Positions 1 through 9,192 of a stretch of 64,000 nucleotides of DNA are shown one piece after another. Position 1 is the stretch's first letter. Every line of letters begins with the position of its first letter. The notes beneath the pieces were generated by a model. The model did not search any database. It had not been told where the DNA came from and was given only the letters and a program-made list of their open reading frames with translations. The stretch lies in contig NZ_CP017037.1 of the NCBI RefSeq assembly GCF_001717505.1, positions 225,001 to 289,000 on the forward strand, in the 5' to 3' direction. The position numbers and the translations under genes were made by a program. This DNA is from Dialister pneumosintes. GTDB lineage: Bacteria > Bacillota > Negativicutes > Veillonellales > Dialisteraceae.

Positions 1-2200
<2,200 letters not shown>

Positions 2201-2286
2201 AGAGAGAATCACAAAGCGCAGACAGTCTTGGAAGAGACTTCAGTGGTACTTCTATATAGTTTTGAAGGAATATCTTCAAAGAGAAA

Positions 2287-2400
2287 CAGTGGCGATAGCT
2301 GTGAGGATACACCTGTACCCATGCCGAACACAGAAGTTAAGCTCACAAACGCCGAAAGTACTTGGCTGGAAGCGGCCCGGGAGGATAGGAAGCTGCTGAT
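2287..2400 (+). rRNA. 5S ribosomal RNA, copy 1
   Basis: The core ACACCTGTACCCATGCCGAA and the segment CAGAAGTTAAGCTC are standard 5S sequence. Helix I is formed by CAGTGGC (2287-2293) pairing with GCTGCTG (2392-2398). The gene lies about 85 bases after the 23S end, and a second 5S gene follows directly. Ends are set from the helix I pairing. Confidence 0.95.
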
Positions 2401-2407
2401 TAAGAAA

Positions 2408-2521
2408 CAGTGATGATAGCTGTGAGGATACACCTGTACCCATGCCGAACACAGAAGTTAAGCTCACAAACGTCGAAAGTACTTGGCTGGAAGCGGCCCG
2501 GGAGGATAGAAAATCGCTGAT
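2408..2521 (+). rRNA. 5S ribosomal RNA, copy 2 (tandem)
   Basis: This is a second complete 5S gene beginning about 8 bases after the first. It is nearly identical to copy 1 in the body. Helix I differs: CAGTGAT (2408-2414) pairs with ATCGCTG (2513-2519), so the changes against copy 1 are compensatory and keep the stem. This argues that both copies are functional. A strong terminator follows at once. Confidence 0.95.
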
Positions 2522-2522
2522 T

Positions 2523-2556
2523 AAAAAAGAACACTCATAGGAGTGTTCTTTTTTAT
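2523..2556 (+). terminator. rRNA operon terminator
   Basis: GAACACTC and GAGTGTTC form a hairpin flanked by an A-run on the 5' side and a T-run on the 3' side, directly after the second 5S gene. It ends the ribosomal operon. Confidence 0.9.
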
Positions 2557-2668
2557 TGTCTATATACTTTTATAGGTACCTTGACTTATGAATGAGAGTA
2601 CTTATATACTTAATTATAATAGGAAAATATTAAAATATGATTTTTATGTATGATAGGAGGAGTTATTT

Positions 2669-2839
2669 ATGAAAAGAGATTCGTATATACTTCCATTTAT
2701 TGCAGTAATATTATCTATTATTAACTTAATTCTAGTATTGTATCGATTACATTTAGAAATTCAAGAACGTGAAAGAAAGCAGTGCAATTTACTTGAGCGT
2801 GTAGCCGGATGTGTAGAAAAAATTAAGGCAAAAGTATAA
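2669..2839 (+). CDS. small single-pass membrane protein, unknown function (56 aa)
   Basis: An ATG preceded by AGGAGGAG at about 2656-2662 opens a 56-codon frame. The product starts with a short charged segment (MKRDSY). A hydrophobic stretch at residues 7-25, rich in Ile, Leu and Val, would cross the membrane once. A charged tail (RLHLEIQERERKQ) with two cysteines follows. The good ribosome binding site and the terminator right after the stop support a real monocistronic gene. No family is recognised. It lies between the rRNA operon and a convergent gene set on the other strand. Confidence 0.6.
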   Translation: MKRDSYILPFIAVILSIINLILVLYRLHLEIQERERKQCNLLERVAGCVEKIKAKV

Positions 2840-2842
2840 TAT

Positions 2843-2876
2843 AAAAGATACCTACTTATAAGTAGGTATCTTTTAT
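2843..2876. terminator. bidirectional terminator
   Basis: AAGATACCTACT (2845-2856) pairs with AGTAGGTATCTT (2861-2872) and is flanked by A and T runs. It serves the small membrane protein gene on the plus strand and abuts the end of the minus-strand genes. Confidence 0.85.
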
Positions 2877-2877
2877 A

Positions 2878-3110
2878 TTATACAGTTTTCTCACCAAAAG
2901 ATGGATGTACTACAAGGTGGAGACTACGAGTTTCTATTAAGTAAACAGCTTGTTGCAGAGATATATCAAAGCGTTGATTTTTTTCTCATATACAGCCAGT
3001 GGGATAGAAGAATCCAGTTCACTTCCCGGGAGATAAATATATTCCTGTGTATGTGTGTCTCCATAGATAAAACCTGACAATAATTTACTTTCAGCTAGTT
3101 TGTAAATCAT
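2878..3110 (-). pseudogene. small gene with a frameshift in a run of seven A (intact length would be about 77 aa)
   Basis: On the minus strand an ATG at 3110 overlaps the stop of the metallophosphoesterase gene (ATGA), which suggests translational coupling. The annotated frame gives 57 residues (MIYKLAESKLLSGFIYGDTH...) and stops at 2937. The next frame carries a sensible continuation (RFDISLQQAVYLIE..., ending GEKTV) to a stop at 2878, just before the terminator. Adding one base to the homopolymer at 2978-2984 joins the two. The lesion could be a real mutation, a sequencing error, or slippage-dependent expression. No family is recognised. Confidence 0.6.
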
Positions 3111-3811
3111 AAAGAAACCTCGCTTTGGACTAAAAATGGTTTAAAATCCAAGTAATCAGCAGATGTTAGGGAAAGCTTTACACCTAATAGTTCATCAGGT
3201 AAGTTTGTGAAATTAGCATGACCATGTATATGTCCGTATATGCATTTTTTTACTCCATATGATTTTATGATTTCTAACATATGTGTAGGGTTTCTCATTT
3301 CGTCAAATGGAGGGTAATGTAAAATCGCAATAATTTCTGAAGAAATCTTTTTTGCTTCTGCTAGACTTCTTTCCATTCGCCCTTCTTCGCGAAGGAGAAT
3401 TTTTTTATCAGATTCAGTAAGTTTTTTTGAAGTCTCAGCAATCCAACCACGAGTGCCTGCTAATGCTATATTTCCAACCTTACAAGTAGAATTATGTATA
3501 AATTCAAATTCTCCATGTGTCATTTTTGTCATTTTTGTTACAGTGTCCCACCAGTAGTCATGGTTACCTCGCACAATAATTTTACGTCCCGGAAGAGTGC
3601 TTAACATATGCAAATCATCTAAAGCATCACTTAGATGTGTTGCCCAAGATAAATCACCTGCCATGATAACCGTATCTTCAGCTCTTATTGTATTTAACCA
3701 AGAAGTAATAATTTTTTCACGATGATTTTTCCAGTGGTCGCCAAATATATCCATAGGTTTAGTTGGCGGATTACCGGATAAATGAAAATCACTAAATGCA
3801 TATAAATTCAT
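3107..3811 (-). CDS. calcineurin-like metallophosphoesterase (234 aa)
   Basis: This is a predicted cytoplasmic metal-dependent phosphoesterase. All the family's metal-binding blocks are visible: D8 and H10 in SDFHLSG, D53 in AGDLSW, N83-H84-D85 in RGNHDYWW, H165 in LHYPP, and GHIHGH at 193-198. The length is usual for a single-domain member. The substrate (phosphodiester, nucleotide or phosphoprotein) cannot be told from sequence. The gene begins 3 bases after the GalT/HIT-like gene and overlaps the small frameshifted gene downstream, so the three probably form one transcript. Confidence 0.88.
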   Translation of the reverse strand: MNLYAFSDFHLSGNPPTKPMDIFGDHWKNHREKIITSWLNTIRAEDTVIMAGDLSWATHLSDALDDLHMLSTLPGRKIIVRGNHDYWWDTVTKMTKMTHGEFEFIHNSTCKVGNIALAGTRGWIAETSKKLTESDKKILLREEGRMERSLAEAKKISSEIIAILHYPPFDEMRNPTHMLEIIKSYGVKKCIYGHIHGHANFTNLPDELLGVKLSLTSADYLDFKPFLVQSEVSL

Positions 3812-3814
3812 GTA

Positions 3815-4573
3815 TCAACCTCCAAAATAAGATATTATATTATTATAAATTGTATGCAAGTGTTTTTGTTTTAATATAGGTGTAATTTGATAGCCACGAT
3901 ATAAAGGACTTGTTTTATAATAAGGAGTTATTTTTGCGGTAATAAGATGATTAATTTGATAAAAGAATAAATTGTAGCTTGTGACCGGAATTATAAAATC
4001 TTTTTGTAAGTATTGTACTATCGTTTGAAGGGTATCGGCAAATTTTGAAATATGTCCATCCGGTTTTAATTGGATATTAAATTCTATAATACTTCCTATA
4101 GGATAATTAGAAATACATGCATTACAATCTCTATCTTCATAAAAACAGATACCTTCAAAGTTTTTTTTAGAAATGCATTCTTTGTAATCGATATCACATA
4201 ATCCTATGATTTGTGAGTGAGGATGTGATAAGGATCCACCGGACTCCGGTCCTTCATTTCTAAAATAAATCGTAGATTTAAATTTTGGATTTTGTGAGAT
4301 TTTAAGCCATCTGGAAATTCCGAAAGAGAATACTTCATGAAGCTTATCTTTTGTATAAGTAGCTAAGATATTATTATGATTTAGAGTTTCAATAATTACA
4401 GTGGGCCAAGTGTTACTTAATACAGGATATTTATTTATAAGCCAAATGAGGTCGTCTCTTTTTTCTAATATGTTAGTTAAATTATTAGGATTGCAAAATG
4501 GGCAGTCCTCTTTTTTATTAGTAAATGGCTTATTTTTATTTATATCTAAATCTAATTGTATTTGGGAAAACAT
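3815..4573 (-). CDS. GalT/HIT-superfamily protein (DUF4931-like, 252 aa)
   Basis: The protein resembles galactose-1-phosphate uridylyltransferase-type members of the HIT superfamily. CPFC at 24-27 looks like half of a zinc site. HPHSQ at 117-121, within a NEGPESGGSLSHPHSQ block, matches the nucleotidyl-transfer active-site motif. A second pair, CNAC at 150-153, may bind metal as well. It is shorter than classical GalT (about 350 aa), and no galactose genes are nearby, so the substrate is unknown. A nucleotidyltransferase or hydrolase acting on a sugar or nucleoside phosphate is likely. It is the first gene of a three-gene minus-strand unit with the metallophosphoesterase. Confidence 0.7.
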   Translation of the reverse strand: MFSQIQLDLDINKNKPFTNKKEDCPFCNPNNLTNILEKRDDLIWLINKYPVLSNTWPTVIIETLNHNNILATYTKDKLHEVFSFGISRWLKISQNPKFKSTIYFRNEGPESGGSLSHPHSQIIGLCDIDYKECISKKNFEGICFYEDRDCNACISNYPIGSIIEFNIQLKPDGHISKFADTLQTIVQYLQKDFIIPVTSYNLFFYQINHLITAKITPYYKTSPLYRGYQITPILKQKHLHTIYNNIISYFGG

Positions 4574-4644
4574 GTGAATTACCTCAATAAATCTATTTTA
4601 CACTATTATAATACAAGCATGTAAATAATAATTTATTTTAATTA

Positions 4645-4673
4645 TTGACAAAAATAATTTTATACGTTATTAT
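4645..4673 (+). promoter_or_regulatory. sigma-70-type promoter of the amino-acid ABC operon
   Basis: TTGACA at 4645-4650, a 17-base spacer and TATTAT at 4668-4673 lie about 50 bases before the binding-protein start codon. The match to the consensus is near perfect. Confidence 0.8.
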
Positions 4674-4722
4674 TATTTCACATTAACATTTTAATTAACT
4701 AAAGTAAATGGAGGATAATATT

Positions 4723-5523
4723 ATGAACTGGAAAAAAGCAGTAGCATTAGGTATAGTAGCAGTAGGGGCGGTTTCTTTATTTACCGGTTGCGGAAATTCT
4801 ACAAATAATAGTAATTCTTCAAGTAAACCGAATAAAATTATTGCCGGGTTAGATGACACTTTTGCTCCTATGGGGTATAGAGATGATAATGGACAAATCA
4901 TAGGGTTTGATGTGGATATGGCACGTGCTATCGGAAAAGAAATTGGAGTTGAAATCGAGTTTAAACCTATTGATTGGGGTAGTAAAGAAACAGAGTTAAG
5001 TTCTGGACGTATTGATTGTATCTGGAATGGGCTTTCCATGACCCCGGAACGTAAAGAAAAAATGGACTTTACAAATCCATATATGAATAATGACCAAGTA
5101 TATGTGGTTTTGAATGATTCTTCTTATCAATCTGCAGAAGATTTAAAAGGGAAGAATGTATGCGGACAGGAAGGCTCTACCGGTGAAGCAGCAATGAATG
5201 CAAATGAAGAGTTAAAAAATTCTTTTGCACAATTTAAGACATATCCTGAATTCACTTCTTGTTACATGGATTTAGATGCGGGGCGTATGGACGCTGTAGT
5301 TGTTGATAGTGTAATGGCAGATTATTATATGACTAAAGTTCCTAATAAGTATCGTGTATTACCGGGGAATGTAGCACGTGAACAATTCGGCGTAGCGGTA
5401 AAGAAAGGAAATGAAGAATTAGTTAAACTTTTAAATGATGGAATGAAAAAGGTTATTGACAGTGGAGAAGCTTCACAGATTAGTAACAAATGGTTTAAGA
5501 GAGATGCTATTGCGAAAGCTTAA
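4723..5523 (+). CDS. polar amino-acid ABC transporter substrate-binding lipoprotein
   Basis: This is a family 3 solute-binding protein that captures an amino acid at the cell surface for the permease and ATPase downstream. The start at 4723 (MNWKKAVALG) is chosen because GGAGG at 4710-4714 lies just before it; the upstream in-frame ATG at 4708 overlaps that site. A lipoprotein signal peptide ends in LFTGC with C23 as the lipid anchor. A Ser/Asn-rich linker follows. The core has the typical segments GFDVDMARAIGKEIG, DFTNPYM and a GRMDAVVVDS block. The ligand could be cystine, glutamine or another polar amino acid; sequence alone does not decide. Confidence 0.92.
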   Translation: MNWKKAVALGIVAVGAVSLFTGCGNSTNNSNSSSKPNKIIAGLDDTFAPMGYRDDNGQIIGFDVDMARAIGKEIGVEIEFKPIDWGSKETELSSGRIDCIWNGLSMTPERKEKMDFTNPYMNNDQVYVVLNDSSYQSAEDLKGKNVCGQEGSTGEAAMNANEELKNSFAQFKTYPEFTSCYMDLDAGRMDAVVVDSVMADYYMTKVPNKYRVLPGNVAREQFGVAVKKGNEELVKLLNDGMKKVIDSGEASQISNKWFKRDAIAKA

Positions 5524-5537
5524 CCTTAGTCGAATAT

Positions 5538-5566
5538 AAAAACAGCGCTTAAAAAGCGCTGTTTTT
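5538..5566 (+). terminator. intra-operon terminator or attenuator
   Basis: AACAGCGCTT and AAGCGCTGTT form a GC-rich stem followed by TTTTT. It lies between the binding-protein and permease genes and probably makes the binding protein more abundant than the membrane parts. Confidence 0.8.
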
Positions 5567-5581
5567 ATGAGGAAATGATGT

Positions 5582-5610
5582 TTGACAAAGGGAAATGTCT
5601 ATATTACCAT
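5582..5610 (+). promoter_or_regulatory. possible second promoter before the permease gene
   Basis: TTGACA at 5582-5587, 17 bases, then TACCAT at 5605-5610 (4 of 6 matches). It lies after the intra-operon terminator and about 60 bases before the permease start. Confidence 0.45.
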
Positions 5611-5672
5611 AAAAAGTAATTATTTTTAAAAGAATCACAGTATTAATTATCAAATGTAAGAGAGGAATTTAT

Positions 5673-6329
5673 ATGACAGAATATATTATAAAAATCTTGC
5701 CGAGTATGATTAGTGGATTAGGTGTATCGGCAGAGATATTTTTCTTCACAATTATCTTGTCACTTCCTCTTGGTATATTATTAGCTTTAGTAAGAATTTC
5801 TCAAATAGGGGTTTTTAGAAAGTTGGCAGAGGCATATATTTATCTTATGCGTGGTACGCCGTTAATGCTGCAGATTTTGTTTATCTACTATGGACTTCCT
5901 TTAATTCCCGGATTAGAAATTCAGTTGGGTGATTTCTCATCGGCAATTATTGCTTTTGTTGCTAATTATGCAGCTTATTTTGCAGAGATTTTTCGTGGGG
6001 GAATTCAATCTATTAATAGAGGGCAATATGAAGGATCTAAGGTTCTTGGTTTTACATATAAGCAAACGATGTGGTATATAGTACTTCCTCAAGTTATTAA
6101 GCGAGTATTACCTCCTTTAGGAAATGAAACTATTACTTTACTCAAGGATACCTCTTTAGTATATATCCTAGCGATGAATGATTTAATGCGAGTAACACGT
6201 TCGTTGGTACAACGAGACGTAGACACTACTCCATTTTTAGTGGCAGCTGTTTTTTATTTAATATGTACTTTTGTTTTAACACGTATGTTGAATTATATGG
6301 AAAAGCGTTATGCTGTATATGAAGAATAA
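5673..6329 (+). CDS. polar amino-acid ABC transporter permease (HisM/GlnP type, 218 aa)
   Basis: This inner-membrane subunit forms the channel of the amino-acid importer. It has about five hydrophobic segments. The cytoplasmic loop carries the family EAA-like motif (EGSKVLGFTYKQTMWYIVLPQVIKR as a region) that docks on the ATPase, and the sequence YLMRGTPLMLQ is typical of the His/Glu/Gln permease group. The start has AAGAGAGGA upstream. The ATPase gene follows 12 bases later. Only one permease gene is present, so a homodimeric channel is inferred. Confidence 0.92.
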   Translation: MTEYIIKILPSMISGLGVSAEIFFFTIILSLPLGILLALVRISQIGVFRKLAEAYIYLMRGTPLMLQILFIYYGLPLIPGLEIQLGDFSSAIIAFVANYAAYFAEIFRGGIQSINRGQYEGSKVLGFTYKQTMWYIVLPQVIKRVLPPLGNETITLLKDTSLVYILAMNDLMRVTRSLVQRDVDTTPFLVAAVFYLICTFVLTRMLNYMEKRYAVYEE

Positions 6330-6341
6330 GGAGAGGACAAC

Positions 6342-7100
6342 ATGGCTTTTATCGAAATGAGAAATATCGTAAAAGAATTTGGCTCTATTCAAGTTCTTCG
6401 TGGGGTAGATTTATCTTTAGAAAAAGGACAGGTTATGTCCATTATTGGACCTTCCGGAGCAGGGAAGAGTACATTTTTACGTTGTTTAAACCATTTGGAA
6501 ACTATTCAACGGGGAAGTATATGCGTAAATGGAAGGTATATTGCTAAAGAAGAAAAGGGAAAAACAGTATATTCTTCCGAACAGGAGATTCGAGATATTT
6601 GTTTTACAATGGGAATGGTATTTCAATCTTTTAATTTATTTCCGCACATGACCGTTTTAGAAAATATAATGGCAGCTCCTATTTATGTAAAGAAAATAGG
6701 CAAAGAAGAAATTTATCCTAAAGCTAAAGCATTGTTAGAGAAAGTAGGATTATGGGAGAAAAGAACTGTTTATCCGGGAAGTCTTTCGGGGGGGCAAAAA
6801 CAACGTGTAGCTATTGCTAGAGCGTTGGCTATGAATCCTGAAATTTTGCTTTTTGATGAACCTACTTCCGCTCTAGATCCGGAACTTACCGGAGAGGTAC
6901 TAAAAACTATTAAACAATTAGCTGATGAAGATATGACCATGATTATTGTGACCCATGAAATGGCTTTTGCAAAGTTTGTATCAGATAAAGTGGTATTTAT
7001 GGTAGATGGAAAAATTGAAGAAGAAGGAACGAGTGAACAGATTTTTGAAAATCCGAAAAGTGAAAGAACAAAAGCTTTTTTAAATCACACACTTACTTAA
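6342..7100 (+). CDS. polar amino-acid ABC transporter ATP-binding protein (252 aa)
   Basis: This cytoplasmic ATPase drives the importer encoded by the two preceding genes. Walker A is GPSGAGKST at 36-44. The signature LSGGQKQR, Walker [15 protein letters not shown] and the H-loop VTHEM are all intact. Length and sequence fit the GlnQ/HisP group. It is the last gene of the operon, with a terminator immediately downstream. Confidence 0.95.
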   Translation: MAFIEMRNIVKEFGSIQVLRGVDLSLEKGQVMSIIGPSGAGKSTFLRCLNHLETIQRGSICVNGRYIAKEEKGKTVYSSEQEIRDICFTMGMVFQSFNLFPHMTVLENIMAAPIYVKKIGKEEIYPKAKALLEKVGLWEKRTVYPGSLSGGQKQRVAIARALAMNPEILLFDEPTSALDPELTGEVLKTIKQLADEDMTMIIVTHEMAFAKFVSDKVVFMVDGKIEEEGTSEQIFENPKSERTKAFLNHTLT

Positions 7101-7103
7101 TGT

Positions 7104-7137
7104 AAAAGATAACGTAAATATAATACGTTATCTTTTT
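7104..7137 (+). terminator. terminator of the amino-acid ABC operon
   Basis: AAGATAACGTA (7106-7116) pairs with TACGTTATCTT (7124-7134), followed by T residues. Confidence 0.85.
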
Positions 7138-7174
7138 ATATAGACGATCGATTCTATTGTTAAAATACAATGAA

Positions 7175-7227
7175 AATGATTTCCACAAATATAGGCTGAA
7201 TTTTGATGGGAATCATTGTGCTATACT
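7175..7227 (+). promoter_or_regulatory. inverted repeat plus extended -10 promoter before the adaptor-like lipoprotein
   Basis: AATGATTTCC at 7175-7184 and GGGAATCATT at 7208-7217 form an inverted repeat with one mismatch and 23 bases between the arms. An extended -10, TGC-TATACT (7219-7227), follows at once. The arrangement suggests a repressor site over a promoter. The half-sites resemble Fur-type sequence only loosely. Confidence 0.45.
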
Positions 7228-7314
7228 AGTTTTTGAGGATTTAAATTGTTTTATGAGTAGCATTGATAAACAGTAGAAGATAAAAGTTGAAAATTCTGTA
7301 GAGGATATGATAAA

Positions 7315-8367
7315 ATGCATGTTTTTTTTAGAAGTATATGGTATTTACTATTGGTAATATCGGTAATTACCGTTTCAGGGTGTGGAAAGCCTTCTGTTGC
7401 AGTGATGACAGCATCTTTGTCACAAGTTCCCTTATCTATTGATGAAGATATAACTTTGGAGGCAGTACATTCTGCATCTGTAATTCCTATGGTATCGGGT
7501 ACTATCATTTCTGAGATTCCTTCAGTGGGAACATCGGTAAAAACCGGGCAAATTTTGTTTCAAGTAGATACCTTAAGTTATGAAGAACAAGCTACTAATT
7601 TACGTGCAAAAATTGCACAAAGTTACACTGTAAAAGTTCCGGCAGAATTGCCTATAGACAATAGCCTAGAAGCTTCTTTACTTAAACAAGGCATTATTAC
7701 AAGAGCGGAATACAATAGAATTCAAGGACGTAAAACAGTAGAATCAAATGTTAATATACCTGATGGTTTATCAGAATCTTTACAAGCTATTGAAAAAGCC
7801 ATTTTAGATTGTAGTGTGCGAGCACCGATTGACGGTGTAGTATCTGCTGTATATATAGGAACACAAAAGAATGCTACTGCAGGACGACCTGCTTTAGCTA
7901 TACAACAGGAAACATTGCTATCTACTATAATAGAATTACCAAGTCATATTGATAGTGTTGTTGAAATGGCAAAAGCACAAAAAACATTAACAGTTAGTAT
8001 ATCAGATGGTAAAAATGTTTGGTATGCAGAGCTTACCAAACAAAATAAAAATGGGGAGAATGGATATAGTTACTATAAGATTCAGGTTGATAATCCCAAT
8101 AAAGAGATTAAAGTTGGACAATCTTATAAACTTCATATAGAAACGGGACAAACAGCTTCTTGTTATGTAATACCTACAAAATCTATTTTAAAAAACAATC
8201 AAATTGCTGTTGTTACTGCAGAACATTTAATTGATATGCGAACAGTAGTTATTGCAAGTACCATAGGGGATAATACACTTTTGCTTGATGGGGTTAAAGA
8301 AGGGGAACAAATTGTTATAAGTCCCACTAAGGAACTACAGATAGGAACGGCGGTTACTATACGATGA
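7315..8367 (+). CDS. HlyD/AcrA-like periplasmic adaptor lipoprotein, orphan (350 aa)
   Basis: The protein looks like a membrane-fusion (adaptor) subunit of an efflux system. The signal peptide ends VSGCG, with C23 as the probable lipid anchor. The lipoyl/barrel-sandwich halves are recognisable as VIPMVSGTIISEIPSVGTSVKTGQ near residues 55-80 and CSVRAPIDGVVSAV near 160-175. The helical hairpin between them is short. A beta-barrel region and a C-terminal domain (VIPTKSIL..., VVIASTIGDNTLLLDGVKEGEQIV) follow. No transporter or outer-membrane channel gene is adjacent; instead it overlaps the DNA glycosylase gene by 4 bases (ATGA). The partner is unknown; it could share one encoded elsewhere. Confidence 0.75.
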   Translation: MHVFFRSIWYLLLVISVITVSGCGKPSVAVMTASLSQVPLSIDEDITLEAVHSASVIPMVSGTIISEIPSVGTSVKTGQILFQVDTLSYEEQATNLRAKIAQSYTVKVPAELPIDNSLEASLLKQGIITRAEYNRIQGRKTVESNVNIPDGLSESLQAIEKAILDCSVRAPIDGVVSAVYIGTQKNATAGRPALAIQQETLLSTIIELPSHIDSVVEMAKAQKTLTVSISDGKNVWYAELTKQNKNGENGYSYYKIQVDNPNKEIKVGQSYKLHIETGQTASCYVIPTKSILKNNQIAVVTAEHLIDMRTVVIASTIGDNTLLLDGVKEGEQIVISPTKELQIGTAVTIR

Positions 8368-8954
8368 GATGGGAAAGAAAAAATTATTTATCTAGTGCCG
8401 TTGAAACAGCTTATAATTTGATTGGTGCTGTTCTGGTGCATGAAACATCGGAAGGAATTATTAAAGGTAAAATTACAGAATGTGAAGCTTATGGAGGTTT
8501 TTATCAAGGGAAACCGGATGATGGAGCACATTCATTTAAAGGGAAAACATCTCGTACACAAATTTTGTTTGAAGAAGGTGGACATGCTTATATATATTTA
8601 ATTTATGGAATGTATTTATGTATGAATATCGTTTGCGATATTAAAGGTCAACCCGGTGGAGTACTTTTACGTGCACTTGAGCCGGTACAAGGAATAGACG
8701 TTATGCAGAAAAATCGTCCTAAAGCTAGAGGAAAATTACTTACTTGTGGTCCGGGGCGTCTTTCTATGGCGATGGGAATAGAACGTTCTATGTATGGAAT
8801 GGATTTAGTTTCCGGCAATTTGTATATAGAATCAGGAAATGAGCAGTTGATACAAGTAGAATCATCAAAGCGAATAAATATCGAGTATGCTACTTATGGT
8901 AAGCATTTTCCGTGGAGATTTACTTTAAAAGGAAGTTCTTGGATTTCAAAATAA
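8364..8954 (+). CDS. 3-methyladenine DNA glycosylase (AAG/MPG family, 196 aa)
   Basis: This base-excision-repair enzyme removes alkylated purines from DNA. The family blocks are present: ITECEAYGGFYQGKPDDGAHSF carries the catalytic Glu, then KTSRTQILFEEGGHAYIYLIYGMYLCMNIV, GGVLLRALEP, and CGPGRLSMAMGI. The length is standard. The start ATG overlaps the stop of the adaptor gene, which implies coupled translation; a functional link between the two is not obvious. Confidence 0.93.
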   Translation: MRWERKNYLSSAVETAYNLIGAVLVHETSEGIIKGKITECEAYGGFYQGKPDDGAHSFKGKTSRTQILFEEGGHAYIYLIYGMYLCMNIVCDIKGQPGGVLLRALEPVQGIDVMQKNRPKARGKLLTCGPGRLSMAMGIERSMYGMDLVSGNLYIESGNEQLIQVESSKRINIEYATYGKHFPWRFTLKGSSWISK

Positions 8955-9153
8955 AATATGAAGTGAAAATCCAGTGAAAATACGCATAAATTTGCAACAG
9001 TTTTACAGTATCATTTTCAATTGATGTTTTAGATATTCTTGATTTTGAAAATGTAGATAATATTATATTAATGGAATAGATTTTTACATAGAAAAAGAAA
9101 CTATATTATAGAATCTTTTTCTATTTTATTTTGGAATATTCATCTACTAAAAA

Positions 9154-9162
9154 TGGTATAAT
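9154..9162 (+). promoter_or_regulatory. extended -10 promoter of smc-ftsY
   Basis: TGG-TATAAT at 9154-9162 lies 30 bases before the smc start codon. No strong -35 is visible, as often with extended -10 promoters. The rest of 8955-9153 is AT-rich with no feature I recognise. Confidence 0.6.
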
Positions 9163-9192
9163 TAATAGTTAAGAATACATTAAGGAGTATCC

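Noticed and set aside
7171-7220. Fur box before the adaptor gene
   Set aside because: Half-sites resemble Fur sequence but their 23-base separation does not fit the 19-bp Fur consensus; kept only as an unnamed inverted repeat.
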